Below are positions 7,959 to 17,275 of a stretch of 64,000 nucleotides of DNA, one piece after another; position 1 is the first letter of the stretch, and each line of letters starts with the position of its first letter. The stretch comes from JAENVT01 sp039931555 (GTDB taxonomy: Bacteria; Actinomycetota; Acidimicrobiia; Acidimicrobiales; Ilumatobacteraceae). The notes beneath the pieces are model-generated. The model worked only from the letters and a program-made list of their open reading frames with translations. It ran no database searches and was not told the origin of the DNA. The stretch lies in contig JBDTRP010000078.1 of assembly GCA_039931555.1 (NCBI GenBank), forward strand, positions 1-64,000. The letters are read 5' to 3'. The translations under genes and the position numbers were made by a program.

Positions 7959-8858
7959 ATGGCCATCTTCGTCAACGCTGACACCAAGGTCATCGTCCAG
8001 GGCCTCACCGGCGGCCAGGGCAAGTACCACGGACTGCGCAACAAGGCCTATGGCACGAAGATCGTCGGCGGGGTCACGCCGGGCAAGGGCGGCCAAGACG
8101 TCGAGGGCGTGCCGGTTTACGGCAGCGTCGCCGATGCCGTCTCGGCGACCGGCGCCACCGCGTCGTTCATCGCCGTGCCACCCAAGGCCGCATCGGCCGC
8201 GATCCTGGAAGCGGCCGCAGCCGGCATCGGGTTCATCGTCTGCATCACTGAGGGCATTCCCGCGCAGGACGAAGCAAAGGTCTTCAACACCCTCGTGCGC
8301 GACTACCCGAACACCCGGCTGCTGGGCCCGAACTGCCCCGGCATCATCAGCCCAGGCAAGTGCAACATCGGCATCACGGCAGGCGAGATCGCCCAACTTC
8401 CCACGGCCGCCGGCCCCAACGTGGGCATCGTGTCGCGATCGGGAACCTTGACTTATCAGGCCTTGTACGAGTTGAAGCAGCGCGGTATCGGCGTGTCGAC
8501 CTGCGTCGGCATCGGCGGCGACCCTGTGCCGGGCACCAACTTCATCGACTGCCTCAGCGAGTTCCAGGCCGACCCGGAGACCCACGCGATCATCATCATC
8601 GGTGAGATCGGCGGGTCGGCGGAGGAGGAGGCTGCGGCCTTCATCGAGTCATCGGTGACGAAACCGATGAGCGCCTACATCGCCGGGGTCACCGCGCCGG
8701 CCGGCAAGAAGATGGGCCACGCCGGCGCCATCGTCAGCGGCGGCAAGGGCACCGCCCAAGGCAAGATGGACGCGCTGCGCGCCGCCGGCGTGCACGTCGG
8801 CCTGAACCCTACCGAAGCGGGTGACCTGATGGCCACCATCGTCGCCGGCCTCGCCTGA
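7959..8858 (+). CDS. sucD: Succinyl-CoA synthetase alpha subunit
   Basis: A 299-residue CoA-binding subunit. The N-terminal part has VIVQGLTGGQGKYH and CITEGIPAQDE. GPNCPGIISPG follows near residue 127. The phosphorylated catalytic histidine lies in MGHAGAIVSGGKGTAQGKM near residue 250. It forms the complex with SucC encoded immediately upstream, and together they perform substrate-level phosphorylation. Length is typical. Two hairpins lie 25 and 93 bases downstream and may end the B12-domain - sucC - sucD operon. Confidence 0.96.
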   Translation: MAIFVNADTKVIVQGLTGGQGKYHGLRNKAYGTKIVGGVTPGKGGQDVEGVPVYGSVADAVSATGATASFIAVPPKAASAAILEAAAAGIGFIVCITEGIPAQDEAKVFNTLVRDYPNTRLLGPNCPGIISPGKCNIGITAGEIAQLPTAAGPNVGIVSRSGTLTYQALYELKQRGIGVSTCVGIGGDPVPGTNFIDCLSEFQADPETHAIIIIGEIGGSAEEEAAAFIESSVTKPMSAYIAGVTAPAGKKMGHAGAIVSGGKGTAQGKMDALRAAGVHVGLNPTEAGDLMATIVAGLA

Positions 8859-8882
8859 CGCCAGCCACGCCGGTCGGCCACC

Positions 8883-8966
8883 TCGGCCTTCTGTGTGAGC
8901 GATCAGAGCGTCCGCGCTTCTGAATGCTCGCGCTGAAGGCCGAATGTTGTCGCACAAAGCTGTGCG
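8883..8966. terminator. Two inverted repeats downstream of sucD
   Basis: TCGGCCTTC (8883-8891) pairs with GAAGGCCGA (8935-8943), and the region between contains further partial pairing (CAGAGCG with CGCTTCTG). A second, tight hairpin CGCACA-AAGC-TGTGCG follows at 8951-8966. There is no T-run, so rho-independent termination is only possible, not shown. The first element also resembles in design the dispersed palindromes elsewhere in the window, but I saw no second copy of it. Confidence 0.5.
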
Positions 8967-8984
8967 GCGATTGAATCCCGCCGC

Positions 8985-9830
8985 GTGATCACTCAGCACC
9001 GCCGGTCGGCGGTCATCGACGGTCAACTCACCCCAGAGTTTCGAAGCCGGGTCAAGAGCGGCTTCCAAGTAGACCAACATGTCGCGCTGGCGACCCTGAT
9101 TGCCGATATCGGTGAGCCGTGTTGGCTCACCGGACCAACAGCGGCCGCACTGGAGCATTTCGAAGGCTTTCGCCTGGCGCCGCCGTACCACTTGGTGACG
9201 AGGCGGGACCGCAACTTGCGGCGCATCGGCGTCGTGATTCACACGTCGGAACAACTCGATCCTGTCGATCGAGAGACGGTTGCCGGACTCCCGGTGACGG
9301 CTCCCGCACGAACCCTCATCGATCTCGCCGCAATGGCTCCTCGAGAAGTACTGACTGCAGCACTCGACGGTGCATTGCGAGACGGACTGATCTCCGAGGA
9401 GTTCCTGCACGGAAGGATCAATGCGTTGCGCGGCAAAGGTCGCTACGGAATACCGACGCTCCTTGCGGTGATCGAGGGCGTCGAGATCATTCGCGGTGCG
9501 CACAGTTGGTTGGAACGCGAGGTGCTGCGCCTGCTCGACTCCGCCGGTGTGGCGCTTCCGATGCCTCAACAGATACTGGGCAGGCGGGGCGACCAGTTGA
9601 TCCGAGTCGACTTCCGCTTTCCGGGTACGCCGCTGGTGGTCGAGGCGTTGGGCTACCGGTGGCATCGCACCGGCGCCCAGATGCGGATCGACGCCGAGCG
9701 GATGAATCGTCTGACGATGGACGGGTATCTCGTGCTGCAGTTCACCTACAGCGACGTCGTGGAGCGGCCGGACTACGTGGTGCAAGGCATCGTCGAGGCC
9801 CTCGGCCTGTGCCGTCATCGATCTGCGTGA
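8985..9830 (+). CDS. AbiEi-like/DUF559 protein (winged helix plus Vsr-like nuclease fold)
   Basis: A 281-residue protein from GTG 8985. Residues about 40-170 (LTGPTAAALEHFEGF, GLPVTAPARTLIDLAA, LRDGLISEEFLHGRI) match the AbiEi-type antitoxin-like region common in actinobacterial genes. Residues about 185-275 form a DUF559/Vsr-like fold: HSWLEREVLRLLDSAGV, then RVDFRFPGTPLVVEALG with the D..E spacing of PD-(D/E)xK nucleases, then RMNRLTMDGYLVLQFT. No AbiEii nucleotidyltransferase toxin gene is adjacent, so this is an orphan. These genes are usually isolated in related genomes and their role is unproven. Flanked by hairpins upstream and a terminator downstream. Confidence 0.75.
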   Translation: MITQHRRSAVIDGQLTPEFRSRVKSGFQVDQHVALATLIADIGEPCWLTGPTAAALEHFEGFRLAPPYHLVTRRDRNLRRIGVVIHTSEQLDPVDRETVAGLPVTAPARTLIDLAAMAPREVLTAALDGALRDGLISEEFLHGRINALRGKGRYGIPTLLAVIEGVEIIRGAHSWLEREVLRLLDSAGVALPMPQQILGRRGDQLIRVDFRFPGTPLVVEALGYRWHRTGAQMRIDAERMNRLTMDGYLVLQFTYSDVVERPDYVVQGIVEALGLCRHRSA

Positions 9831-9900
9831 CCACACACAACCGCGGACCCTTTGTACGCTCGCACAGAGGCGCGAGTTGCGCAGTGGGTGGTGACGCGAG

Positions 9901-9927
9901 AGAGCCCCGCCACTCGGGCGGGGCTCT
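9901..9927. terminator. Strong bidirectional terminator hairpin
   Basis: AGAGCCCCGCC (9901-9911) and GGCGGGGCTCT (9917-9927) are perfect 11-base arms around a short loop, followed by TTCCTC. It lies between a rightward gene ending at 9830 and a leftward gene ending at 9946, the expected place for a shared terminator. Confidence 0.8.
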
Positions 9928-9945
9928 TCCTCGAACGAAGCTGGA

Positions 9946-10512
9946 TCAGGCCGGCGGCGGCGGGGGAGGCGGGGGCGTCATGCCGGGGGGCGGGGGAGGC
10001 GGCGGTGCGGAATCGCCGCTGCCCTGGAAGGCGCCCTTGATCTTGTTCATGTCTTTCAGATCGTTGAAGTCACCACCGGACTCCTTGAAGCCCATGAACG
10101 CGCCGGCGAAGGCGGCGAAGCCGGAGATCACCGACAGGATCAGACCGATCCCACGACCGACGCTGCCGCCGATCGACTCGATCGCGTCCTTGCCGTCGAG
10201 GGGATTGAACAGCAGCCGGATCAGCAGGAGCAGCGCCGCCAGACCGGTGGCGATCAGCATGATCAGCGGCCAGGGCAACGTGCCGGACTTCATCGACCCC
10301 GTCGCCAGCAGGAAGGTGATGACGCCGGTCGCGATCACGAGGATCCACGGGATGGTCCCGGTGAAGAAGAAGTGGAACACATTGAAGCCGCTGTCGCCGC
10401 CAAGGCCACCGGGGCCCGAGACAGTCGTCCAATGGAAGAACCCGAAGATGAAGAAGCCGATGGCACCACCGACCTTCAGCCAATCGGATGTCTTGAACTT
10501 GCTCAGGTCCAC
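9946..10512 (-). CDS. Four-pass membrane protein with poly-proline C-terminus
   Basis: A 188-residue protein from GTG 10512 (MDLSKFKTSDWLKVGG). Hydrophobic segments lie at about residues 14-28, 52-70 (IPWILVIATGVITFLLA), 80-100 (PLIMLIATGLAALLLLIRLL) and 120-140. The cytoplasmic-looking tail ends with two runs of seven or more prolines separated by GMT. Proline-rich tails of this kind occur in actinobacterial membrane proteins and may bind partners. I do not recognise a named family. It is divergent from purH, with about 100 bases between the two starts. Confidence 0.7.
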   Translation of the reverse strand: MDLSKFKTSDWLKVGGAIGFFIFGFFHWTTVSGPGGLGGDSGFNVFHFFFTGTIPWILVIATGVITFLLATGSMKSGTLPWPLIMLIATGLAALLLLIRLLFNPLDGKDAIESIGGSVGRGIGLILSVISGFAAFAGAFMGFKESGGDFNDLKDMNKIKGAFQGSGDSAPPPPPPPGMTPPPPPPPPA

Positions 10513-10614
10513 GTGTGCCTCCAGGTACGAAACGAAACGAACTCAGCCGACGCGCACCGTACACCTTGTAAAGGCTCTGGTCGTGGAATACCCGAGATCC
10601 CCTACTGTCGGGTC

Positions 10615-12102
10615 ATGCCCACCGCGCTGCTTTCCGTGTACGACAAGGCCGGCATCGTTGAATTTGCTGCCGGCCTGCATCAACTCGGCTGGCGAGTCGT
10701 CAGCAGCGGCGGCACGGCAGCGGCGATTGCCGCGGCCGGAACGCCCGTCACCGACCTTGCCGAGCTCACCGGCGTGCCGGCCATCCTCGACCATCGCGTC
10801 GTCACGCTGCACCCCAAGATCCACGGCGGCTTGCTGGCTGACCCGACCAAGGAATCGCACCGCGCCGACATGGCGGAGTACGGCATCGAAGCGATCGATC
10901 TGGTCGTGTGCAACCTGTACCCGTTCGCATCGAACCCGAGCATCGAGCTGATCGATATCGGCGGCCCGGCAATGGTGCGCGCCGCGGCCAAGAACCACGA
11001 GTTCGTCGCCGTGGTCGTCGATCCGGCTGACTACACCGTGGTGTTCGACGAGCTCCGCGCCGATGGTGCAATCAGCGCGGCGACCAGGCGCCGTCTGGCG
11101 CGCGATGCGTTCGCTCAGATCGCCGCTTACGACGCCCAGATCGCAGCGTGGTTCGACGACGCCGTGCTGCCCGACAGCATGCACCTGTCGCTGAGCAAGG
11201 CGCAGTCGTTGCGCTACGGCGAGAACCCACATCAGAGTGGCGCCCGCTATCGAGTCGTGGGACGTCGGAGCTGGTGGGACGACGCGGTGCAGCACGGCGG
11301 CAAGGAGATGAGCTACCTCAACCTGTTCGACGCCGAAGCGGCGTGGCGTCTCGTGCAGCGATTCGACGGACCGGCGTGTGTGATCGTGAAGCACGCCAAC
11401 CCCTGCGGCGTCGCCGTCAGCGACGACATCACCGACGCGTACGTCAAGGCCAACGCATGCGACCCGGTCAGTGCGTTCGGCGGCATCGTCGCTCTGAACC
11501 GCGCTGTGCCCGTCGCTCTGGCCGACTCGCTGACGGCGGTGTTCACGGAAGTGATCATCGCACCCACGTTTGACGACGATGCCTTGGCGGTGCTCAGCGA
11601 GAAGAAGAACCTGCGAGTGCTCAGCGGACCGCCGCCATACGGCGCCGCGCTCGACATCCGCTCGATCGACGGCGGGCTCCTGGTGCAAGAGGTCGACACC
11701 GTCAACCTCGATCGATCGACGTGGCGAGTAGTCACCACGACCCAGCCCACCGAGGCGCAGTGGGCCGACCTGCGGTTCGCCTGGCAGGTCTGCGCTGCGG
11801 TCAGCAGCAACGCCATCGTCTACGCCAAGGATGGCCAGGCCTTCGGGATCGGCGCCGGGCAGCAGAACCGGCTCGATTCAGCCCGAATCGCAGCCGAGCG
11901 ATCGTCAGGTCGGGCCGACGGTGGGGTGTGCGCCAGCGATGCGTTCTTCCCGTTCCGCGACGGGCTCGACGCCGCTGCCGCGGCGGGCATTCGCGCCGTG
12001 ATTCAACCGGGCGGCAGCGTCCGCGACGACGAGGTGATCGCTGCCGCCGACGACCATGGCATGGCGATGGTGTTCACAGCGGAGCGACACTTCCGCCACT
12101 AG
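10615..12102 (+). CDS. purH: Bifunctional AICAR transformylase/IMP cyclohydrolase
   Basis: A 495-residue protein that performs the last two steps of IMP synthesis. The N-terminal IMP cyclohydrolase domain shows ALLSVYDKAGIVEFAAGLHQ, SSGGTAAAI and DHRVVTLHPKIHGGLL. The C-terminal transformylase domain has LRYGENPHQ, the catalytic Lys-His in KHANPCGVA, DPVSAFGGIVALN and GIGAGQQNRLDSARIA. The start is ATG 10615 (MPTALLSVYDK); the frame is open upstream but without family similarity. 10-formyl-THF is the cofactor, which connects it to the folate genes in the window. Its last 29 bases overlap the end of the convergent DUF2510 gene. Confidence 0.95.
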   Translation: MPTALLSVYDKAGIVEFAAGLHQLGWRVVSSGGTAAAIAAAGTPVTDLAELTGVPAILDHRVVTLHPKIHGGLLADPTKESHRADMAEYGIEAIDLVVCNLYPFASNPSIELIDIGGPAMVRAAAKNHEFVAVVVDPADYTVVFDELRADGAISAATRRRLARDAFAQIAAYDAQIAAWFDDAVLPDSMHLSLSKAQSLRYGENPHQSGARYRVVGRRSWWDDAVQHGGKEMSYLNLFDAEAAWRLVQRFDGPACVIVKHANPCGVAVSDDITDAYVKANACDPVSAFGGIVALNRAVPVALADSLTAVFTEVIIAPTFDDDALAVLSEKKNLRVLSGPPPYGAALDIRSIDGGLLVQEVDTVNLDRSTWRVVTTTQPTEAQWADLRFAWQVCAAVSSNAIVYAKDGQAFGIGAGQQNRLDSARIAAERSSGRADGGVCASDAFFPFRDGLDAAAAAGIRAVIQPGGSVRDDEVIAAADDHGMAMVFTAERHFRH

Positions 12103-13213
12103 CACGCGACGCCCGGACGGCCTTCACGGCCAGCGGCACGACGACCATGGCCAGGCCGGCGAGGATCAGCGAGGTGGCGATGTCTCCCGTGCTGCTCGGC
12201 TCGAGGGCCGAGACGAACGCGGCCACGGTCCCGATTGCCGCGACGGCGACTCCGAACCATGTCGACGCCCGCCGCTGCCCGTGATCTCCTACGACGGCGA
12301 CGGCGAGGCCAGCGACCGCCAACAACAGCGCGCTGCTCGTCGACGACAGGTTCTCGACGACCTTCAGCACTGCGAACGCTGTGGAGAGGACGGCCGCCAC
12401 CACCAAGCTGGTGCCGACACCGTGATAGCCCTGCGCGTCGAGCCACCACACCAGCGCCAGTAGCAGGACCGCGGCGATCACGAACATCCACGACTTGCCG
12501 CCGACCACATTGGTGGGCCCGAAGTTGAACAGTCCGGTGTTCACCGTGGTGTCGGTGCTGTCGAACGTGGACAGCGCCAGGACGAACGAGGCGGCTCCCT
12601 CGCCGAGCAAGAGCGGCCTGCCGCGCATGCCGGGTGCTGCCCAGGCAGCGATGAGGAACACCGCGGCGAGCACGGCTGTGCCGCCGCCATCGGCAGTGTT
12701 GGTGATGGCAACCGCGAGCGCGGGGATGCCGACCGCCGCGGCGCCGACCGCCGCCGATCGAGCTTCGGGCTGCGACTTGACGCCGAGCCGGATTGCGTAC
12801 GCCAGCGCCATGATGACGATGGCCGCGGTGAGGTTGCGCGACCTGCTCGAGCCGCTGTCGCCGAGGATCGCTAGGCCGATTCCGGCTGCTGCAACCACGC
12901 CGCCGACGCCCGCCAAGGCGATCGAGAGATGCACCGCCGAACGCGTGCGGGCCTCCGCTCCCAGGCCGTCGAGGAACTGGCGAATCGGTACCCCGGCCAC
13001 GGGCGATGGCGTCGTGGCCGAGGTCTCGGCACCGGCCGGACCGGCGATCGGATCGCTCGTGGGGGCGGCGAATGGAACTGACACCGTCGTGCCGAGTGGG
13101 TCGACGGTCTGCTTGCCACTGCTGATCACGTGAGCGGTCCACGCCTCTCCATCGAAGTACCGCTGCTCGAACCTGCCGTACGGATCAGGCCACCACTTGG
13201 CCGGTTGTGACAT
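12074..13213 (-). CDS. DUF2510-domain multi-pass membrane protein
   Basis: About 379 residues from ATG 13213. Residues 3-31 are a DUF2510 domain (PAKWWPDPYGRFEQRYFDG, then AWTAHV), a short tryptophan-rich module found at the N-terminus of actinobacterial membrane proteins. After a Pro/Ala/Thr linker come about ten hydrophobic segments from residue 95 onward, such as IALAGVGGVVAAAGIGLAIL and SWMFVIAAVLLLALVWWL. No catalytic motif is visible and the function is unknown. The frame is open to 13282 but that extension overlaps the metF start. Its 3' end overlaps purH by 29 bases, tail to tail. Confidence 0.8.
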   Translation of the reverse strand: MSQPAKWWPDPYGRFEQRYFDGEAWTAHVISSGKQTVDPLGTTVSVPFAAPTSDPIAGPAGAETSATTPSPVAGVPIRQFLDGLGAEARTRSAVHLSIALAGVGGVVAAAGIGLAILGDSGSSRSRNLTAAIVIMALAYAIRLGVKSQPEARSAAVGAAAVGIPALAVAITNTADGGGTAVLAAVFLIAAWAAPGMRGRPLLLGEGAASFVLALSTFDSTDTTVNTGLFNFGPTNVVGGKSWMFVIAAVLLLALVWWLDAQGYHGVGTSLVVAAVLSTAFAVLKVVENLSSTSSALLLAVAGLAVAVVGDHGQRRASTWFGVAVAAIGTVAAFVSALEPSSTGDIATSLILAGLAMVVVPLAVKAVRASRASGGSVAPL

Positions 13214-13280
13214 CGAGGCCCCCTTATGTTCCGTAAAGCCTGACACGGAACGGGTGGATGCTCTGACACACTTGAGCAAC

Positions 13281-14162
13281 ATGGCTCGGATCTCGGACCT
13301 GCTCGCGGTCAGGCGAACCTTCTCGTTCGAGTTCTTCCCGCCGAAGAACGAGGCCGGGTGGCTCAGCCTCGGCCATGCAATCGCCCAACTCGAGGACCTC
13401 CGCCCCGACTTCGTCAGCGTGACCTATGGCGCCGGCGGGAGCACTCGCACCAAGACACACGACCTCGTGTCGTGGGTCCGCCGGCAGACCGAGACCACAC
13501 CGATGGCCCACCTGACGTGTCAGGGCCACACCCGCCAAGACATCCGCGACATCCTGATCGACTATCGCGCCGAGGGCGTCGAGAACATCCTGGCGCTGGG
13601 AGGCGACCCGCCCGCCGACGCCGACGTGCCGACGATCAGTGAGTACCGTCATGCCAGTGAGCTGGTCGACGATGTGGCCGACTTCGGTGGCTTTTCGATC
13701 GGGGTCGCGGCGCATCCCGAACTGCACCCGCGGTCACCCGACCGTGAAGACGATCGCAGGCATCTCGCCGGCAAGTTGGCCCGCGCCGACTTCGCGATCA
13801 CGCAGTTCTTCTTCGAGGTGGATCACTATGTCGCGCTGGTCGACGAGCTCGCCGATCTCGGCGTGACCAAGCCGGTGATCCCTGGCATCATGCCGGTGAC
13901 GAACCTCGCCCAGGTGTCGCGCATGGCGCAGATGTCGGGCACCGTGATCCCGACGTGGCTCGTCGAGCGTGTCGGCAAAGCCGGCGACGATCCGGTCGAG
14001 GCCAATCGCATCGGTGCCGAGACCGCGGCGGAGTTGTGCACTGCGCTGCTCGACGCGGGCGCACCCGGGCTGCACTTCTACACGTTGAACCGCAGCCCGA
14101 CGACCCGGTCGATCGCCCTGAGTCTGGGATTGGGCAGCGCCGCCTCTGGTGCCGACGACTGA
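13281..14162 (+). CDS. metF: Methylenetetrahydrofolate reductase
   Basis: A 293-residue FAD TIM-barrel enzyme that reduces 5,10-methylene-THF to 5-methyl-THF for methionine synthesis. RTFSFEFFPPKNEAGW near the N-terminus contains the conserved catalytic glutamate. DFVSVTYGAGGSTR, HLTCQGHTRQDIRDIL, ENILALGGDPP, FFFEVDHYV and PVIPGIMPVTN are the standard blocks. The start at ATG 13281 (MARISDLLAVRR) gives the usual length; a longer frame from 13197 lies across the divergent DUF2510 start. The next gene begins 67 bases downstream. Confidence 0.94.
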   Translation: MARISDLLAVRRTFSFEFFPPKNEAGWLSLGHAIAQLEDLRPDFVSVTYGAGGSTRTKTHDLVSWVRRQTETTPMAHLTCQGHTRQDIRDILIDYRAEGVENILALGGDPPADADVPTISEYRHASELVDDVADFGGFSIGVAAHPELHPRSPDREDDRRHLAGKLARADFAITQFFFEVDHYVALVDELADLGVTKPVIPGIMPVTNLAQVSRMAQMSGTVIPTWLVERVGKAGDDPVEANRIGAETAAELCTALLDAGAPGLHFYTLNRSPTTRSIALSLGLGSAASGADD

Positions 14163-14229
14163 CCGAGTTGCCGCCATCTCCGCAGGTGAGCACGTTCTGA
14201 GGCGTCGGATCAGCGATACTGGTGTCCCG

Positions 14230-16236
14230 ATGAGCACACGGACGGTACCTCGCGTCTCGACCTCATTCAGCGCGCCCAAGCGACAGCTCAACCGAGTCCC
14301 GTACATGCCGGGCCTCGACGGCATGCGCGCCCTCGCCGTCGTGGCCGTGATGCTGTATCACGCCAACCACACGTGGTTGGGCGGCGGGTTCTTGGGGGTC
14401 GAGGTCTTCTTCGTGATCAGCGGATACCTGATCACGCTGCTGCTGATCGGCGAGCACGAGCGCAACGGCAGGGTCAACCTCGGCCAGTTCTGGCTGCGGC
14501 GCTTCCGTCGCCTGCTGCCCGCGGTGCTGACGATGATGGGCGCGATGGCGGTCTACATGGCGCTGTTCAAGCGCCAGCCACAAGGCCGCACCCGCGGCGA
14601 CTTCTTGGGTGGCATCTTCTACAGCAGCAACTGGTACCAGATCTTCGTGGGCCAGGGGTACACCGCCAGCGAGGCGTTCGTGCCCTTCCGTCACCTGTGG
14701 TCACTGGCCGTGGAAGAGCAGTTCTACCTGATCTGGCCACTCGTGATGGTCGGCTTGCTGCGTCTCGGCCGGAACCGGCTGCCACGCGTCGCGATGTGGC
14801 TGTTCGGGATCAGCGCGTGGATCTCGGTGATGGTCGGGATCCTGTATGCCGGCGGCGACGTCGCCACGACCTGCGCGCCTGAGGCGATGAACGGCTACTG
14901 GAAGCTGTTCGGTCGCTGCATCAGCGTGAACGAGGCGTTGTACCTCGGGACCTTCAGTCGCGCCGGTGGGCTGCTGATGGGTGCCGCGTTCGCGATGGTG
15001 TGGCGCCCGATGGCGTTGATGCGCGGCAGGGTGCGCGGCAAGGCCCGCCAACTCGATCTGCTGGCGCTCCTCGGCCTCGCCTTGCTCGGCTTCCTCGTAT
15101 GGAAGCTCACCCTGTCGGTCGACGGTCGCTCCACCGGGATCCGGTTCGACCCATGGCTGTTCCGCGGTGGGTTCTTCCTGACCGGCCTGGCGACGCTGAT
15201 GGTGATCGCCGCGGTGACGCATCAACGGGCGATGATGGGCCGGCTGCTGGGTAACCGGATCTTCAACTACGTCGGCACTCGCAGCTACGGCATGTACCTC
15301 TACCACTGGCCGATCTATCAGATCATCCGCGGTCAGGCCGGCGTGCCGATGACGAAGGCGCAATGGGTGCTGGCGATGGCCATCACGCTCCCGATCACCG
15401 AGGCCAGCTTCCGCTTCATCGAGACCCCCATCCGGCAGGGCCGACTCGGTGAATGGCTGCGAGGCGATCGCCGTCCGCGCACCGCGGCGGCGTACAAGCG
15501 GCGCCAACGCGTCGCCGGGTTCGGGATCATCAGCGCCGCGCTCGTCGGCTTTGCCGGCGTGAGCATCGCGATGGCCGACAACCAGTGCGTCGGCCAGGTC
15601 GAGTGCGACAGCCAGGCCGGTCGCAGTGTGGTGGTGAATGTGGCCGCGACCGATGCCCCGGCGACGGTGCAGCCGGCGATCACCAACAGCATTGCGGCAA
15701 GCGTCGTACCCGGCCAGACGGTCCCGCCGCCACCGCCCTCGACCGCGCCGCCGACCACCGTGTTGCAAGACATCCCGATCCTGGCTCTCGGAGAGTCGGT
15801 GATGCTTGGTGCAGCACAGGTGCTCGAGGCGCGCGGCATCAAGACCATCGCCGAGGTGTCGAAGGGGCCCGACTGGGAGCTCGAGCAACTCAACATCGCC
15901 AAGACGAAGTACCACATCAAGTTGGGCGTGGTGATCCAACTCGGCACCAACGGCACCGTCACCCGCGAGCAGTACGACGCGATCCTCAAGGAACTGACCG
16001 ACGTGCCGCGTGTCGTGATGTTGACCGTCCGAGCTTCGAGGCCGTGGATCGAGGGGAACAACGCGATCATCCGCACCTTGCCCGCGAGCTACCCGAACGT
16101 CATCGTGCTCGACTGGGAGGCCCGCGCCGCCGAGGTTGCCGACCACCTCTCCAACGACGGGATCCACCTCAGCGACGACACGGCCAAGACCTTCTACCGC
16201 GACATCGTCCTGCAGGCACTCGGTCTGCCGACCTGA
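14230..16236 (+). CDS. Acyltransferase 3 (OafA/YrhL family) with C-terminal SGNH domain
   Basis: About 668 residues from ATG 14230. Residues 26-390 form the ten-helix acyltransferase-3 domain: PYMPGLDGMRALAVVAVMLY followed by HANHTWLGGGFLGVEVFFV, GYLITLLLI, WSLAVEEQFYLIWPL and YGMYLYHWPIYQII. A single helix near 425-445 leads out of the membrane to a Pro/Thr-rich linker and an SGNH hydrolase-like domain with LALGESVMLGA (GES in place of GDS) and DGIHLSDD at the end. These enzymes O-acylate cell-surface glycans. A GATACT hexamer ends 9 bases before the start and could be a -10 for a near-leaderless transcript. Confidence 0.9.
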   Translation: MSTRTVPRVSTSFSAPKRQLNRVPYMPGLDGMRALAVVAVMLYHANHTWLGGGFLGVEVFFVISGYLITLLLIGEHERNGRVNLGQFWLRRFRRLLPAVLTMMGAMAVYMALFKRQPQGRTRGDFLGGIFYSSNWYQIFVGQGYTASEAFVPFRHLWSLAVEEQFYLIWPLVMVGLLRLGRNRLPRVAMWLFGISAWISVMVGILYAGGDVATTCAPEAMNGYWKLFGRCISVNEALYLGTFSRAGGLLMGAAFAMVWRPMALMRGRVRGKARQLDLLALLGLALLGFLVWKLTLSVDGRSTGIRFDPWLFRGGFFLTGLATLMVIAAVTHQRAMMGRLLGNRIFNYVGTRSYGMYLYHWPIYQIIRGQAGVPMTKAQWVLAMAITLPITEASFRFIETPIRQGRLGEWLRGDRRPRTAAAYKRRQRVAGFGIISAALVGFAGVSIAMADNQCVGQVECDSQAGRSVVVNVAATDAPATVQPAITNSIAASVVPGQTVPPPPPSTAPPTTVLQDIPILALGESVMLGAAQVLEARGIKTIAEVSKGPDWELEQLNIAKTKYHIKLGVVIQLGTNGTVTREQYDAILKELTDVPRVVMLTVRASRPWIEGNNAIIRTLPASYPNVIVLDWEARAAEVADHLSNDGIHLSDDTAKTFYRDIVLQALGLPT

Positions 16237-16278
16237 CGCGTTTTCGGTCGGCGCGACATGCGACCTACGCTCGTTCGC

Positions 16279-17265
16279 ATGACTACACCTGTTCGCGTTG
16301 CCGTCACCGGAGCTGCCGGTCAGATCGGCTACAGCCTGTTGTTCCGCATTGCCTCCGGCTCGATGTTGGGGCCGGACACCCCCGTGATCCTCCAGCTGCT
16401 GGAGATCACCCCCGCGCTCGGCGCCCTTGGTGGCGTGAAGATGGAGCTCGACGACTGCGCCTTCCCGTTGCTGGCCGATGTCGTGTGTACCGACGACGCC
16501 AACGTCGCGTTCGGTGACGCCGACATCGCGATGCTGGTCGGGGCGATGCCGCGCAAGGCCGGCATGGAGCGCAGCGATCTGCTGAGTGCCAACGGCGGGA
16601 TCTTCAAGCCGCAGGGCGCGGCGCTCAGCAAGAGTGCCAAGAACGACGTCAAGATCCTGGTCGTCGGCAACCCGGCAAACACCAACGCGCTGATCGCCAT
16701 GCGCAACGCCCCCGACCTCGATCCCGGGCGGTTCACGGCGATGACCCGCCTCGACCACAACCGTGCCGTCAGCCAGCTTGCCGCCAAGACCGGCACGACG
16801 GTCAACGACGTGACCAACATGACCATCTGGGGCAACCACTCGGTGACGCAGTACCCCGACCTGTTCCATGCCAAGGTTTCCGGCAAGAACGCCTACGAGT
16901 TGGTCGACGACCACGCCTGGGTCGACGGCACCTACATCCCCACGGTGGCCAAGCGCGGCGCGGCGATCATCGAGGCCCGTGGCGCATCGTCGGCTGCCTC
17001 AGCCGCCAACGCTGCGGTCGACCACATCCGCACGTGGACGCAGGGCACCGCCGAGGGCGACTGGGTGTCGATGGCCATTCCGTCCGACGGCTCGTACGGC
17101 GTTGCCGAAGGCCTGATCTCATCGTTCCCCTGCGTCTGCAAGGACGGGGTGTACTCGATCGTGCAGGGCCTCGACATCGACGACTACTCGCGCGCCAAGA
17201 TCGACGCCTCCGTGGCCGAGCTCGCCGAGGAACGTGACGCCGTGAAGGAACTCGGTCTGATCTAG
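16279..17265 (+). CDS. mdh: Malate dehydrogenase
   Basis: A 328-residue NAD-dependent enzyme oxidising malate to oxaloacetate. The nucleotide loop VTGAAGQIGYSLLFRI is near residue 9. GAMPRKAGMERSDLL carries substrate-binding arginines, MTRLDHNRA the catalytic aspartate and arginine, and NMTIWGNHSVTQYPD the catalytic histidine. It belongs to the long cytosolic-type bacterial group. The start at ATG 16279 (MTTPVRVAVTG) is chosen because the conserved sequence begins there; ATG 16258 would add seven residues. It ends 10 bases from the convergent phosphorylase gene. Confidence 0.95.
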   Translation: MTTPVRVAVTGAAGQIGYSLLFRIASGSMLGPDTPVILQLLEITPALGALGGVKMELDDCAFPLLADVVCTDDANVAFGDADIAMLVGAMPRKAGMERSDLLSANGGIFKPQGAALSKSAKNDVKILVVGNPANTNALIAMRNAPDLDPGRFTAMTRLDHNRAVSQLAAKTGTTVNDVTNMTIWGNHSVTQYPDLFHAKVSGKNAYELVDDHAWVDGTYIPTVAKRGAAIIEARGASSAASAANAAVDHIRTWTQGTAEGDWVSMAIPSDGSYGVAEGLISSFPCVCKDGVYSIVQGLDIDDYSRAKIDASVAELAEERDAVKELGLI

Positions 17266-17275
17266 CCGGCGGAGA

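Noticed and set aside
8985..9830. Complete type IV toxin-antitoxin system
   Set aside because: Only the AbiEi/DUF559 protein is present; no AbiEii toxin gene lies next to it.
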